From positions 248,001-312,000 of the forward strand of contig NZ_FXXL01000003.1 of the NCBI RefSeq assembly GCF_900184685.1: 64,000 bases of DNA. The letters run 5' to 3'. The stretch is from Butyricimonas sp. Marseille-P3923. GTDB taxonomy: Bacteria > Bacteroidota > Bacteroidia > Bacteroidales > Marinifilaceae. The position numbers and the translations under genes were made by a program. Within the stretch, counting starts at the first letter, position 1. The number at the start of each line of letters is the position of its first letter. Of the stretch, positions 52,221 through 59,663 are shown in pieces. Below the pieces are notes generated by a model that was not told where the DNA came from, ran no database searches, and worked only from the letters and a program-made list of their open reading frames with translations.

Positions 52221-52253
52221 TTTGGCTTTATACTATTAACTTTTATACCTTTG
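52221..52253 (+). promoter_or_regulatory. aspA: Promoter of aspA
   Basis: TTTGG at 52221-52225 and TACCTTTG at 52246-52253 are a close match to the -33/-7 consensus, 20-21 nt apart. The leader is about 115 nt. Confidence 0.65.
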
Positions 52254-52373
52254 CCGGATTAATTTTCTCCGGGTCGTTTTGTATGAGCGAGGGACATTTA
52301 GTGAGTTTTTGACGATCGGGTGAAACTTGAAAGAGATTCAAACGTATTTGGAAATAATTAATCTATAAGAATT

Positions 52374-53786
52374 ATGAAGACAAGAATTGAACATGATTTA
52401 CTCGGCAACAAAGAGGTGCCAATGGATGCTTATTATGGTGTTCAGACTTTGAGAGCAATCGAGAACTTCGCTGGGATTAGCGGTTACACGATCGGAATGT
52501 TCCCGAACTACGTGAAGGCTTTAGCGATGGTAAAATGGGCGGCTGCAAAGGCTAACTATGAATTAGGCTTGATTCCTTCCGATATAACGAATGCTATTAC
52601 GGCAGCTTGCGAGGAGATCATTGACGGTAAATTGGCCGACCAATTCCCCGTGGATATGGTACAAGGTGGTGCCGGAACTTCCACGAACATGAATATCAAC
52701 GAGGTTGTAGCTAACCGTGCGTTGGAATTATTGGGACATCAAAAAGGTGAGTACGACTATTGTCACCCGAACAACCACGTGAATCTTTCTCAATCCACGA
52801 ATGACGCTTACCCGACATCTTTCCACTTGGCTATAATTTTGACCAATAAAGAAGTTGTGGCAGAGATCAAATTGTTGGTTGATTCTTTCCGTAGAAAAGC
52901 GAAAGAGTTCGAGCACGTGTTGAAAATGGGACGTACTCAGTTGCAGGATGCCGTGCCGATGACTTTAGGTCAGGAGTTCGAGGCTTATGCTTATACTTTG
53001 GAAGAGAATATCGAGCGTCTGAACGAGGCTGCTAAATTGTTCTTGGTCGAGAACATGGGTGCCACGGCTATTGGTACGGGTATCAATTCAGAACCGGAAT
53101 ATGCTGAAATCTGTGCTCGTGAATTGCGTATTATCAGTGGTGAAGAGTTCGTGTTAGCACCGAACCTGATTGCCGCTACGCCTGATACCGGGGCTTGTGT
53201 ATCCTATTCTTCCGAATTGAAACGTTTCTGCGTTCAATTGTCCAAGGTATGTAACGATTTGCGCTTGTTGTCCAGCGGTCCGAGATGCGGATTGAACGAG
53301 ATTAACTTGCCGCCGATGCAACCGGGATCTTCTATCATGCCGGGTAAAGTAAATCCGGTTATCCCTGAAGTGGTAAACCAAGTTTGTTTCCGTGTAATCG
53401 GTAACGATACGACCGTGATGATGGCTGCTGAAGCCGGTCAGTTGGAATTGAACGTGATGGAACCGGTGATCGTGTACGCTATATTCAACTCTATGCAGAT
53501 GTTGATTAAAGTTATGGATCGTTTGAGAGTTTTGTGCGTTGACGGAATCACTGCTAACGCTGAACGTTGCAAGGATATGGTAATGAACAGTATCGGAATC
53601 GTTACCGCGTTGAATCCGACGCTGGGATATGAAAATTCTTCTCGTATTGCCAAGAGAGCTTTAGCCGAGAACAGAAGTGTTTACGATTTGGTACTGGAAG
53701 AAAAGTTGTTGACTAAGGAAGAGCTAGATAACGTTTTACGTCCGGAATTAATGATTGCACCGAAAAAATTTTATAAGAAAAAGTAA
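52374..53786 (+). CDS. aspA: Aspartate ammonia-lyase
   Basis: This 470-residue enzyme reversibly converts aspartate to fumarate and ammonia. It has the fumarase/aspartase superfamily signature GSSIMPGKVNPVIPE near residue 320, the catalytic-loop serine in that motif, and NINEVVANRA and HPNNHVNLSQSTNDAYPT earlier. It opens MKTRIEHDLLGNKEVPMDAYYGVQT, as in aspartases rather than fumarases. In a gut anaerobe it would feed fumarate respiration and nitrogen release. It is monocistronic, with a clear promoter. The next gene starts 65 nt downstream with its own weak promoter. Confidence 0.94.
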   Translation: MKTRIEHDLLGNKEVPMDAYYGVQTLRAIENFAGISGYTIGMFPNYVKALAMVKWAAAKANYELGLIPSDITNAITAACEEIIDGKLADQFPVDMVQGGAGTSTNMNINEVVANRALELLGHQKGEYDYCHPNNHVNLSQSTNDAYPTSFHLAIILTNKEVVAEIKLLVDSFRRKAKEFEHVLKMGRTQLQDAVPMTLGQEFEAYAYTLEENIERLNEAAKLFLVENMGATAIGTGINSEPEYAEICARELRIISGEEFVLAPNLIAATPDTGACVSYSSELKRFCVQLSKVCNDLRLLSSGPRCGLNEINLPPMQPGSSIMPGKVNPVIPEVVNQVCFRVIGNDTTVMMAAEAGQLELNVMEPVIVYAIFNSMQMLIKVMDRLRVLCVDGITANAERCKDMVMNSIGIVTALNPTLGYENSSRIAKRALAENRSVYDLVLEEKLLTKEELDNVLRPELMIAPKKFYKKK

Positions 53787-53851
53787 CCTAACATGTTTAA
53801 TTTCGTAAATATTGCTGTATCTTAGCAAAACTAAATTTTAAATATAAGGTT

Positions 53852-54334
53852 ATGAAGAAAAGTTTTAATCGGTTTGTTGCAGTTGCTTTAATCGCTGCTT
53901 CATCAGTTGCTTTGAGCGGATGTTTCGGCTCTTTCGCGTTGACATCCAAATTACACAATTGGAACGGTAGCGTTTCTGATTCTAAATTCGTGAACGAGTT
54001 GGTATTTTTGGGATTATGCATCCTTCCGGCATACGAATTGTGCTGCTTGGGTGATGCTTTGATTTTCAACTCTATCGAATTCTGGGGTGGTAACAATCCT
54101 GTTGCCATGAAAGCCGGAGATATCGAGAAAGATCAAGTGATGTTTGCAGGTAAATCTTACACTGTAACCAAAACTATGAACAAAATGGCTATCTCTAGCG
54201 AAGAATCTGACGCTGTCGCTGAATTCCAATATTATCCGGAAGAGGATGCTTGGTATCTGATGAACGGTCAAGAAAAACAAAAATTGATGAAAAACACGAA
54301 GAAGATGATGAAAGCAGTTGTTGCTCTTCACTAA
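53852..54334 (+). CDS. DUF3332 family lipoprotein
   Basis: This 160-residue lipoprotein has a signal ending SGCFGSFALT (lipobox ALSGC near residue 24). The rest of the sequence, with KLHNWNGSVSDSKFVNELVFLG, a hydrophobic LCILPAYELCCLGDALIFNSIEFW hairpin and a small beta-rich end, matches DUF3332. It is a small membrane-associated protein of unknown function found in Bacteroidota and Gammaproteobacteria. A TATCTTAG sequence at 53818-53825 may be its -7 box. A strong terminator follows. Several Cys residues in the hydrophobic hairpin are noteworthy. Confidence 0.82.
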   Translation: MKKSFNRFVAVALIAASSVALSGCFGSFALTSKLHNWNGSVSDSKFVNELVFLGLCILPAYELCCLGDALIFNSIEFWGGNNPVAMKAGDIEKDQVMFAGKSYTVTKTMNKMAISSEESDAVAEFQYYPEEDAWYLMNGQEKQKLMKNTKKMMKAVVALH

Positions 54335-54354
54335 TTTTTCGGAATATAGAGAAT

Positions 54355-54384
54355 AAAAAAGGACGTCGAAAGGCGTCCTTTTTT
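54355..54384 (+). terminator. Intrinsic terminator after the DUF3332 gene
   Basis: aaaaggacg (54357-54365) pairs with cgtcctttt (54374-54382) with T's following. A-run on the left makes it usable from the convergent recG side too. Confidence 0.9.
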
Positions 54385-54420
54385 GTCGTGTAACTTACCG
54401 AAGGTAAATGCAACTTGTAA

Positions 54421-54442
54421 CCTGCAACTCGCCGAAGGCGAA
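54421..54442. repeat. GCAACTCGCCGAAGGCGAA hairpin repeat unit
   Basis: cctgcaactcgccgaaggcg followed by aa, the direct-orientation unit of the family seen at 51976-52075 and 17891. It ends just before the recG stop. A diverged neighbour (taacttaccgaaggtaaatg) lies at 54391-54410. Confidence 0.6.
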
Positions 54443-54443
54443 T

Positions 54444-56552
54444 TTAGCTGATGTATCGCCAATTGATTTTTGTCTTGAAGAGCCGTTTTACTTGTGTGGC
54501 GAAGGTTTGGTTTTCTTCTTTTTGCAGGGAAGGATCATCTTCCAGAATAATCGTGGCGGCTTGGGCGGCTTCATTTAGTATACGTCCGTCCTTTCCGAGG
54601 TTGGCTACCCGCAGGTTGCAGGTGAGTCCACTTTGCTGGGTGCCCTCGATATCTCCCGGTCCGCGTAGCTTCAAATCGACTTCTGCTATTTCGAAACCGT
54701 CGTTCGTGGAAGTCATCGTTTCGATGCGTTTGCGTGATTCGTTGGAAAGTTTGTACGAGGTCATAAGAATGCAGTAAGATTGATCTGCACCCCGCCCCAC
54801 GCGTCCCCGGAGTTGATGAAGTTGGGACAGACCGAAACGTTCGGCGCTCTCGATGACCATAATGGAGGCGTTCGGGACGTTCACGCCGACCTCAATGACG
54901 GTAGTGGCTACCAATATCCGGGTTTCGCCGGATGCGAAACGCCTCATGTGTTCGTCCTTGTCGGCAGGTTTTAATTTACCGTGCACGATGCCTACTTTAT
55001 AGCCGAGCGGGTCGAAATAACTCATCACGTGTTCATAGCCCTCTTCCAGATTACGGTAATCCATTTTCTCGGATTCGGAAATGAGCGGGTAGACAATGTA
55101 TGCCTGCCGTCCGAGTTCCAGTTCCTTCTGGATAAATTTGTAGACTTGCAAGCGTTTATTCTCGAAAGCGTGGTGAGTCGTGATTGGTTTCCTGCCCGGT
55201 GGCAGTTGGTCGATCACGGATACGTCCAAATCCCCGTACAGCGTCATTGCCAACGTTCGAGGAATCGGGGTGGCGGTCATGACCAGCATGTGGGGCGGAA
55301 TCGTGTTCTTCTGCCAGAGTTTGGCACGCTGGGCGACGCCGAACCGATGTTGCTCGTCGATTACGACAAGCCCGATATTTTTGAAACTAACCACGTCTTC
55401 CAGTAGGGCGTGAGTTCCAATCAGTATTTGTAACCTGCCGTCGGAAAGGGCATCATGCAGTACATCCCGCTCTTTCTTTTTGGTTGATCCTGTCAATAGC
55501 CCCACGCTAATGGGGGTATTTTTCAAAAGTTCGGAAATCGTTTCGTAATGTTGCGTGGCAAGGATTTCGGTAGGCGCCATGATGGCTGCTTGAAAACCGT
55601 TATCCAGAGCGATAAGCATGCACATTACGGCAACCAGTGTTTTCCCGCTTCCCACATCGCCTTGTAGCAGGCGATTCATTTGTTTCCCCGACCCGCAATC
55701 GGAACGAATCTCCTTGATTACCCGTTTTTGGGCATCGGTGAGGGGAAAGGGGAGGTGATTGCGGTAGAAATCATTGAAGTAATTCCCCACCACGGTAAAC
55801 GGATGGCCTTGGAATGCCGCTTTCCGGTTGAATTTGAGTTTTAATATATTGAGTTGGATATAGAACAACTCTTCGAACTTCAGGCGATACTGGGCATTGC
55901 GCAACATATCCGGGTTCTCCGGGAAATGAATATTGTACAGAGCCTCGTGCAGGTAGATCAAATTGTGCTTTTTGATAAACCATGCCGGGAGGGTTTCCTG
56001 TATGCGGCCGTTGATAGCTTTGAAGATATTTGCTTGAATCTTGTTGATTACGCGGGAGGTCAGATAGCTTTTTTTCATCTTCTCCGTGGTCGGATAGATA
56101 GCTTGAAAACCCACGAGTTGTTTGGCGTTTGCCTCGTACAAGTCAATTTCGGGATGCACGATATTCAATTTGTGGTTGAACACGGATGGTTTCCCGAATA
56201 TCAAGTATTCTTTCTCGGGTAGGATTTGGCTGGTCAAGTATTTGTAGCCGGTGAACCAAACCAGTTCCAGTTCCCCCGTGCCGTCGTACGCGGTGGCAAC
56301 CATACGGGTCTGTTTTCCAGTTCCCACGGCGGACAGGTTCATGATTTTGGCTTTGACCTGTATGTACGGGAGCTCGGACGAGAGTTCTCCTATGGTATAT
56401 ATCCGGGTGCGGTCGATGTACTTGTACGGGGTATAATAGAGCATATCCTCGTAACTTTGGATGCCCATTTCCTGCTCCAATAGCGATGCCCGTTTTTCTC
56501 CGACGCCCGGGATAAACTTTATATTCAGTCCTGCCAGTTCCAAAATGCTCAA
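54444..56552 (-). CDS. recG: ATP-dependent DNA helicase RecG
   Basis: This 702-residue helicase acts on stalled replication forks and recombination intermediates. The N-terminal wedge/OB domain (GVGEKRASLLEQEMGI, VKAKIMNLSAVGTGKQTRMVATAYD) is followed by the superfamily 2 motor. Walker A is LLQGDVGSGKT near residue 303, motif II is VIDEQHRFG, motif III is TATPIPRT, and motif VI is QLRGRVGRG. Length is normal for Bacteroidota RecG. It is transcribed alone; a TACTTTCG sequence upstream on the minus strand (one mismatch to TAnnTTTG) may be its -7 box. Confidence 0.96.
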   Translation of the reverse strand: MSILELAGLNIKFIPGVGEKRASLLEQEMGIQSYEDMLYYTPYKYIDRTRIYTIGELSSELPYIQVKAKIMNLSAVGTGKQTRMVATAYDGTGELELVWFTGYKYLTSQILPEKEYLIFGKPSVFNHKLNIVHPEIDLYEANAKQLVGFQAIYPTTEKMKKSYLTSRVINKIQANIFKAINGRIQETLPAWFIKKHNLIYLHEALYNIHFPENPDMLRNAQYRLKFEELFYIQLNILKLKFNRKAAFQGHPFTVVGNYFNDFYRNHLPFPLTDAQKRVIKEIRSDCGSGKQMNRLLQGDVGSGKTLVAVMCMLIALDNGFQAAIMAPTEILATQHYETISELLKNTPISVGLLTGSTKKKERDVLHDALSDGRLQILIGTHALLEDVVSFKNIGLVVIDEQHRFGVAQRAKLWQKNTIPPHMLVMTATPIPRTLAMTLYGDLDVSVIDQLPPGRKPITTHHAFENKRLQVYKFIQKELELGRQAYIVYPLISESEKMDYRNLEEGYEHVMSYFDPLGYKVGIVHGKLKPADKDEHMRRFASGETRILVATTVIEVGVNVPNASIMVIESAERFGLSQLHQLRGRVGRGADQSYCILMTSYKLSNESRKRIETMTSTNDGFEIAEVDLKLRGPGDIEGTQQSGLTCNLRVANLGKDGRILNEAAQAATIILEDDPSLQKEENQTFATQVKRLFKTKINWRYIS

Positions 56553-56676
56553 TTAAATTTAATAGTATCGAATTTCACGAACGAAAGTAAAAAAAATAGA
56601 TGACTTTAGTTGAGCATGTCGGGAATAAATTTTATTTTCGTAGGATAAATAATATAGATTAATTGTTCGTCGGGAG

Positions 56677-57297
56677 ATGTATAATTATTTGAAACAACGG
56701 TTTAAGCACGCTATTCGATTTCGTCACAAGAGAGGGTACGGGGTACATTCCCCTTTTGTGTTTGACTTGATCACGAACGTGATAAAGGAAAAGGCGGAGT
56801 ATTATGATTTCGCGCGTATCGAGGCAATGGGCAATGTCCGGGAGAAAGAACGAAAGTTATACCGGTTGATTTTCCGGTTGGCGGATTATTTTTCGTTTCG
56901 GGAGGTATTATGCGTGGGAGTGGAGAACCCGTGGGTGTCCCGTTATTTAGCTGCGGTCTCAAAGCAGATGAACGTGTTGAACGGGGGACATGATTGTCCC
57001 GGGGCGGAATACACGGGACGTGTGACTCCCGCGGAGATGAAAGGAAGGGAGATAGACTTGCTGTTTTTAGGACGTGCTTTCGAGGCGGATTGGCATGAGT
57101 CTTGGGAAGAGGTTTTGCAGGAACGCAAGAAAGGGCCTTTGTGCGTTGTGATAAAAGACATTTACAAAGGTCGGTTTAATTCCCTCGTCTGGCGGCAATT
57201 GCGTCAAGAAGGAACGGTGTCGATAGATATGATGTGGTACGGGATTGTTTTTTTCGATAAGCGGTTGCAAAAGGGGAGGTATAATATGATAATTTAA
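56677..57297 (+). CDS. Conserved hypothetical protein, possibly methyltransferase-like
   Basis: This 206-residue basic cytoplasmic protein opens with RFRHKRGYGVHSPFVFDLIT, a motif conserved in a group of Bacteroidota proteins often labelled as class I SAM-dependent methyltransferases. The Rossmann-type glycine motif is not evident here (REVLCVGVENPWVSRYLAA is the nearest), so the fold may be present without SAM binding. A late IDLLFLGRAFEADWHESWEEVL resembles the acidic post-motif region of that fold. The function cannot be named with confidence. A repeat of the CAATTTTCAATT family follows its stop. Confidence 0.6.
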   Translation: MYNYLKQRFKHAIRFRHKRGYGVHSPFVFDLITNVIKEKAEYYDFARIEAMGNVREKERKLYRLIFRLADYFSFREVLCVGVENPWVSRYLAAVSKQMNVLNGGHDCPGAEYTGRVTPAEMKGREIDLLFLGRAFEADWHESWEEVLQERKKGPLCVVIKDIYKGRFNSLVWRQLRQEGTVSIDMMWYGIVFFDKRLQKGRYNMII

Positions 57298-57425
57298 TTG
57301 AAAATTGAAAGTTGAAAATTGAAAATGAATGGATTCGGTGATTGAAGAATTGCTGAATTTGAGATTATCGAATGAGTGCGGGGACAGTGGGAATCATAAA
57401 TCTAAAATTTAAAATCTAAAATTGA
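57298..57425. repeat. Mixed intergenic A/T repeats before the cobalamin gene
   Basis: aattgaaaattgaaagttga units (57298-57326), a gattcggtgattg unit and an aatcataaatctaaaattta block (57391-57423) fill the gap and end 2 nt before the ATG at 57426. Confidence 0.6.
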
Positions 57426-57986
57426 ATGAAGGTTTACACGAAAACAGGGGATAAAGGAACTACGGCATTAATCGGGGGAACTCGGGTACCGAAAAATAAT
57501 ATACGTTTGGAAGCGTATGGCGGGGTAGATGAGTTGAATAGTCATTTGGGAATGATCCGGTCGTACCCGATTGACGAGGTTAGTGTGAAAGAGTTAATAG
57601 AAATTCAAAACGTGTTGTTTGTCGTGGGTGCGAACCTCGCGACGGATACCTCGGTGAGTAATATGCAAAAAAAGATGCCCTGCACGGAAGAGGATGTGGC
57701 TTTTCTGGAGCGGGCAATTGACCGGATGGACGAGGAATTACCGCCTTTGCAATATTTCGTGCTGCCGGGGGGACATCCTGCCGTGTCGGCTTGTCATATC
57801 GCTCGCACGGTTTGCCGTCGGGTGGAACGTCGGATCATTGACATGGGCGAGGAAATCGAGGTAGAGGACGTGATTGTACGTTATGTGAACAGGCTTTCCG
57901 ATTACTTGTTTGTATTGGGACGCAAGCTGGCAAAAGATTGCGGTTTGGAAGAAGCCAAGTGGATTCCGAGGAAAGATAAATACTAA
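57426..57986 (+). CDS. Cob(I)yrinic acid a,c-diamide adenosyltransferase, PduO type
   Basis: This 186-residue enzyme transfers adenosyl from ATP to cob(I)alamin to make coenzyme B12. The N-terminal ATP-binding motif TKTGDKGTTALIGGTRVPK is complete. It is followed by RLEAYGGVDELNSHLG, FVLPGGHPAVSACHIARTVCRRVERR and, late, YVNRLSDYLFVLGRKLA. All the PduO trimer residues I can recognise (Arg and Glu of the VDELN and RR-ER segments) are present. A B12-dependent enzyme such as methylmalonyl-CoA mutase would use the product. It lies between two A/T repeat blocks and is likely in one transcript with the DUF2461 gene. Confidence 0.93.
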   Translation: MKVYTKTGDKGTTALIGGTRVPKNNIRLEAYGGVDELNSHLGMIRSYPIDEVSVKELIEIQNVLFVVGANLATDTSVSNMQKKMPCTEEDVAFLERAIDRMDEELPPLQYFVLPGGHPAVSACHIARTVCRRVERRIIDMGEEIEVEDVIVRYVNRLSDYLFVLGRKLAKDCGLEEAKWIPRKDKY

Positions 57987-57996
57987 TTGATTCCGT

Positions 57997-58042
57997 GTTC
58001 AATCATAAATCATAAATCTTAAATCTTAAATCTTAAATCATC
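57997..58042. repeat. ATTTATGATTT-family repeat, leader of the DUF2461 gene
   Basis: Tandem aatcataaatcataaatctt and aaatcttaaatcatc units end directly before the ATG at 58044. Confidence 0.65.
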
Positions 58043-58043
58043 A

Positions 58044-58706
58044 ATGCAAGAGATATTTCGTTTTTTAGAGGCATTAAGAGAGAATAACGACCGGGATTGG
58101 TTTCATGCCAATAAAGAGTGGTATTTGAGAATAAAGGCAGAACACGAGGCATTTATTAATCGTGTCATAGCGGCGTTGGCTGTCGTGGAACCGGAGGTCG
58201 AGGGGTTGGAAGCGAAAGATTGTATCTTCAGAATTTACCGGGATACGCGTTTTTCCCCGAACAAGCAACCCTACAAGACACATATCGGGGCGTACATGGT
58301 GAGGGGCGGTAAAAAGAGTCCTCGTTCGGGGTATTACGTGCATATCGAACCGGGTAACTGCTTGCTTGCCGGGGGAGTGTGGTGTCCGGAGCCATCTTTG
58401 TTGAAAGCGTTGCGGCAAGACGTGTATGATAATATTGATGAATTCACGGGTATTGTCCGGGATAAAGAGTTTGCCAAGTATTACCGGTTGGACGGAGAAA
58501 AATTGAAGAAAGTACCCGCTCCTTTCCCGAAGGACTTCCCGGAGGCAGAAATGTTGAAATTCAAGGCGTATACTGTTACTCACGGTGTGCCGGACTCGTT
58601 TTTCGAGGGTGAGGATGCGGTCGAGAGGGTGGTTGACCGTTTGTTGTTGATGAAACCTTTTCATCGTTTCTTGAATTACACGGTGGAAGAGACGTGGAAT
58701 AATTGA
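58044..58706 (+). CDS. DUF2461 family protein
   Basis: This 220-residue cytoplasmic protein matches DUF2461. It begins IFRFLEALRENNDRDWFHANKEWY, with the family's RDWF motif, and then has FRIYRDTRFSPNKQPYKTHIGAYM and GYYVHIEPGNCLLAGGVWCPEP. The family is widespread and of unknown function. A late YTVTHGVPDSFFEGED completes it. It is preceded by an A/T repeat that reaches the start codon and followed by another repeat of the CAATTTTCAATT type (58703-58731). Confidence 0.85.
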   Translation: MQEIFRFLEALRENNDRDWFHANKEWYLRIKAEHEAFINRVIAALAVVEPEVEGLEAKDCIFRIYRDTRFSPNKQPYKTHIGAYMVRGGKKSPRSGYYVHIEPGNCLLAGGVWCPEPSLLKALRQDVYDNIDEFTGIVRDKEFAKYYRLDGEKLKKVPAPFPKDFPEAEMLKFKAYTVTHGVPDSFFEGEDAVERVVDRLLLMKPFHRFLNYTVEETWNN

Positions 58707-58755
58707 AAATGGAGAATTGAAAATTGAAAATGAACGTGTTTTTCCTTTGAATGGC

Positions 58756-58786
58756 TTTGATAATAAGGGGAAAAGTCGTATATTTG
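58756..58786 (+). promoter_or_regulatory. Promoter of the Fic antitoxin gene
   Basis: TTTG at 58756-58759 and TATATTTG at 58779-58786 are perfect -33 and -7 matches with 19 nt between them. The ATG at 58791 comes only 4 nt after the -7 box, so the mRNA would be leaderless or nearly so. If translation starts at the next in-frame ATG (58812), the A-rich stretch between them would be the leader. Confidence 0.65.
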
Positions 58787-58790
58787 TAGT

Positions 58791-58961
58791 ATGGAAAAAA
58801 CAAAAGAAAAAATGCCGCAGCTAGTGAAAAACGCCACGGTCCGGGAAGAGATTTTGCAGGGAATGATAACCTCGTTTCAATTGGAAGGAATAAAGATTTC
58901 CCAAGAGACGGCGTACACTATTCTGGAACGGGTGAATTTGAAACTTAAAATGCGTAAGTAA
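58791..58961 (+). CDS. Fic toxin antitoxin, VbhA-like (class I), 56 residues
   Basis: This small frame (56 codons) was found by reading the region upstream of and antiparallel to the Fic gene. It begins MEKTKEKMPQLVKNATVREE. The segment MITSFQLEGIKISQETAY contains S-x-x-x-E-G (Ser28, Glu32, Gly33), the inhibitory motif whose Glu blocks ATP binding in Fic enzymes, followed by the expected helix. Start ATG 58791, with 58812 as an alternative. A full promoter lies directly upstream. It converges on the Fic gene and the two 3' ends overlap by 17 bp (58945-58961). Known class I pairs are usually tandem with the antitoxin first, so this convergent order is unusual. Confidence 0.75.
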   Translation: MEKTKEKMPQLVKNATVREEILQGMITSFQLEGIKISQETAYTILERVNLKLKMRK

Positions 58962-59520
58962 TAATCTTTTCCATTCTGGAGTAGTCTTTGCGGGCTACTT
59001 GCTGAACGGCTATAATATACTCGTCGAAATTCACTCGTCTGAAATTCAATCCTGTATAACCTTGTTTGCGAGCCATTAGATTGGCAAGTATACGTGCTGT
59101 CCGTCCGTTTCCCTCCCGGAATGGATGAATGAAAAGCAATTCCCCGTGTACTTTGGCGATGTCCTTGATTAACTCCTCTTGATGAGCGTAGTGATCCGGA
59201 AGATGTGCCAGTATCTCTTCTTCAAAAATTCGCATATTATCCGGGATAAAGCGTCCGGCCGGAAAGACGAATCCCCCTTTCGATACATTCACGGAGCGGA
59301 AATGCCCGGCAAAAGAGTAGAGTTCTTTTAATGCGGTACGGTGGATGTCGCAAATGTATTTTATCGTGAATTTCGTTTTGGGCGTCAGGTTTTCTGTAAA
59401 TAGAATTTCGGCAGTCAAAAAGCCCTCGAACTCGGCATTGTGTATTGCTTCCTCGTCGGTAAGTCCGAGTAAGTTGTGGAGTATTTCTCCCTCTTCACCA
59501 TTGGTCGAGTATCTGTTCAT
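58945..59520 (-). CDS. Fic family AMP-transferase (toxin)
   Basis: This 191-residue Fic-domain protein carries the full catalytic motif HPFREGNGRTAR at residues 132-143: catalytic His132, acidic Glu136 for Mg and the Arg residues for ATP phosphates. The flap region is around SKGGFVFPAGRF and the anchoring helix around TPKTKFTIKYICDIHRTALKELYSFAG. Such enzymes usually AMPylate a target such as gyrase or topoisomerase IV. I see no S/T-x-x-x-E-G/N inhibitory helix at its own N- or C-terminus, so it should depend on a separate antitoxin, and the convergent 56-codon gene fits. The start is ATG 59520. Confidence 0.88.
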   Translation of the reverse strand: MNRYSTNGEEGEILHNLLGLTDEEAIHNAEFEGFLTAEILFTENLTPKTKFTIKYICDIHRTALKELYSFAGHFRSVNVSKGGFVFPAGRFIPDNMRIFEEEILAHLPDHYAHQEELIKDIAKVHGELLFIHPFREGNGRTARILANLMARKQGYTGLNFRRVNFDEYIIAVQQVARKDYSRMEKIITYAF

Positions 59521-59570
59521 GGCGTTCGATTTGCTTCAAAGTTATGGAAATCTGTCAATATCACCAAATT

Positions 59571-59602
59571 TATTTAAGATTTATGATTTATGATTTGTGA
59601 TT
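59571..59602. repeat. ATTTATGATTT-family repeat
   Basis: atttaagatttatgatttat and related units between the Fic gene start and the purD promoter. Confidence 0.55.
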
Positions 59603-59616
59603 AACCGCTATCTTTG
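59587..59616 (+). promoter_or_regulatory. purD: Promoter of purD
   Basis: TATCTTTG at 59609-59616 is a perfect -7 box; TTTA at 59587-59590 could be the -33 (18 nt spacer). The leader to the ATG at 59664 would be about 40 nt and includes a gccgagttacaagttg unit related to the GCAACTCGCC repeat. Confidence 0.5.
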
Positions 59617-59663
59617 TCATTCGGTAAAGCCGAGTTACAAGTTGTAATTATTATAAGATAACA

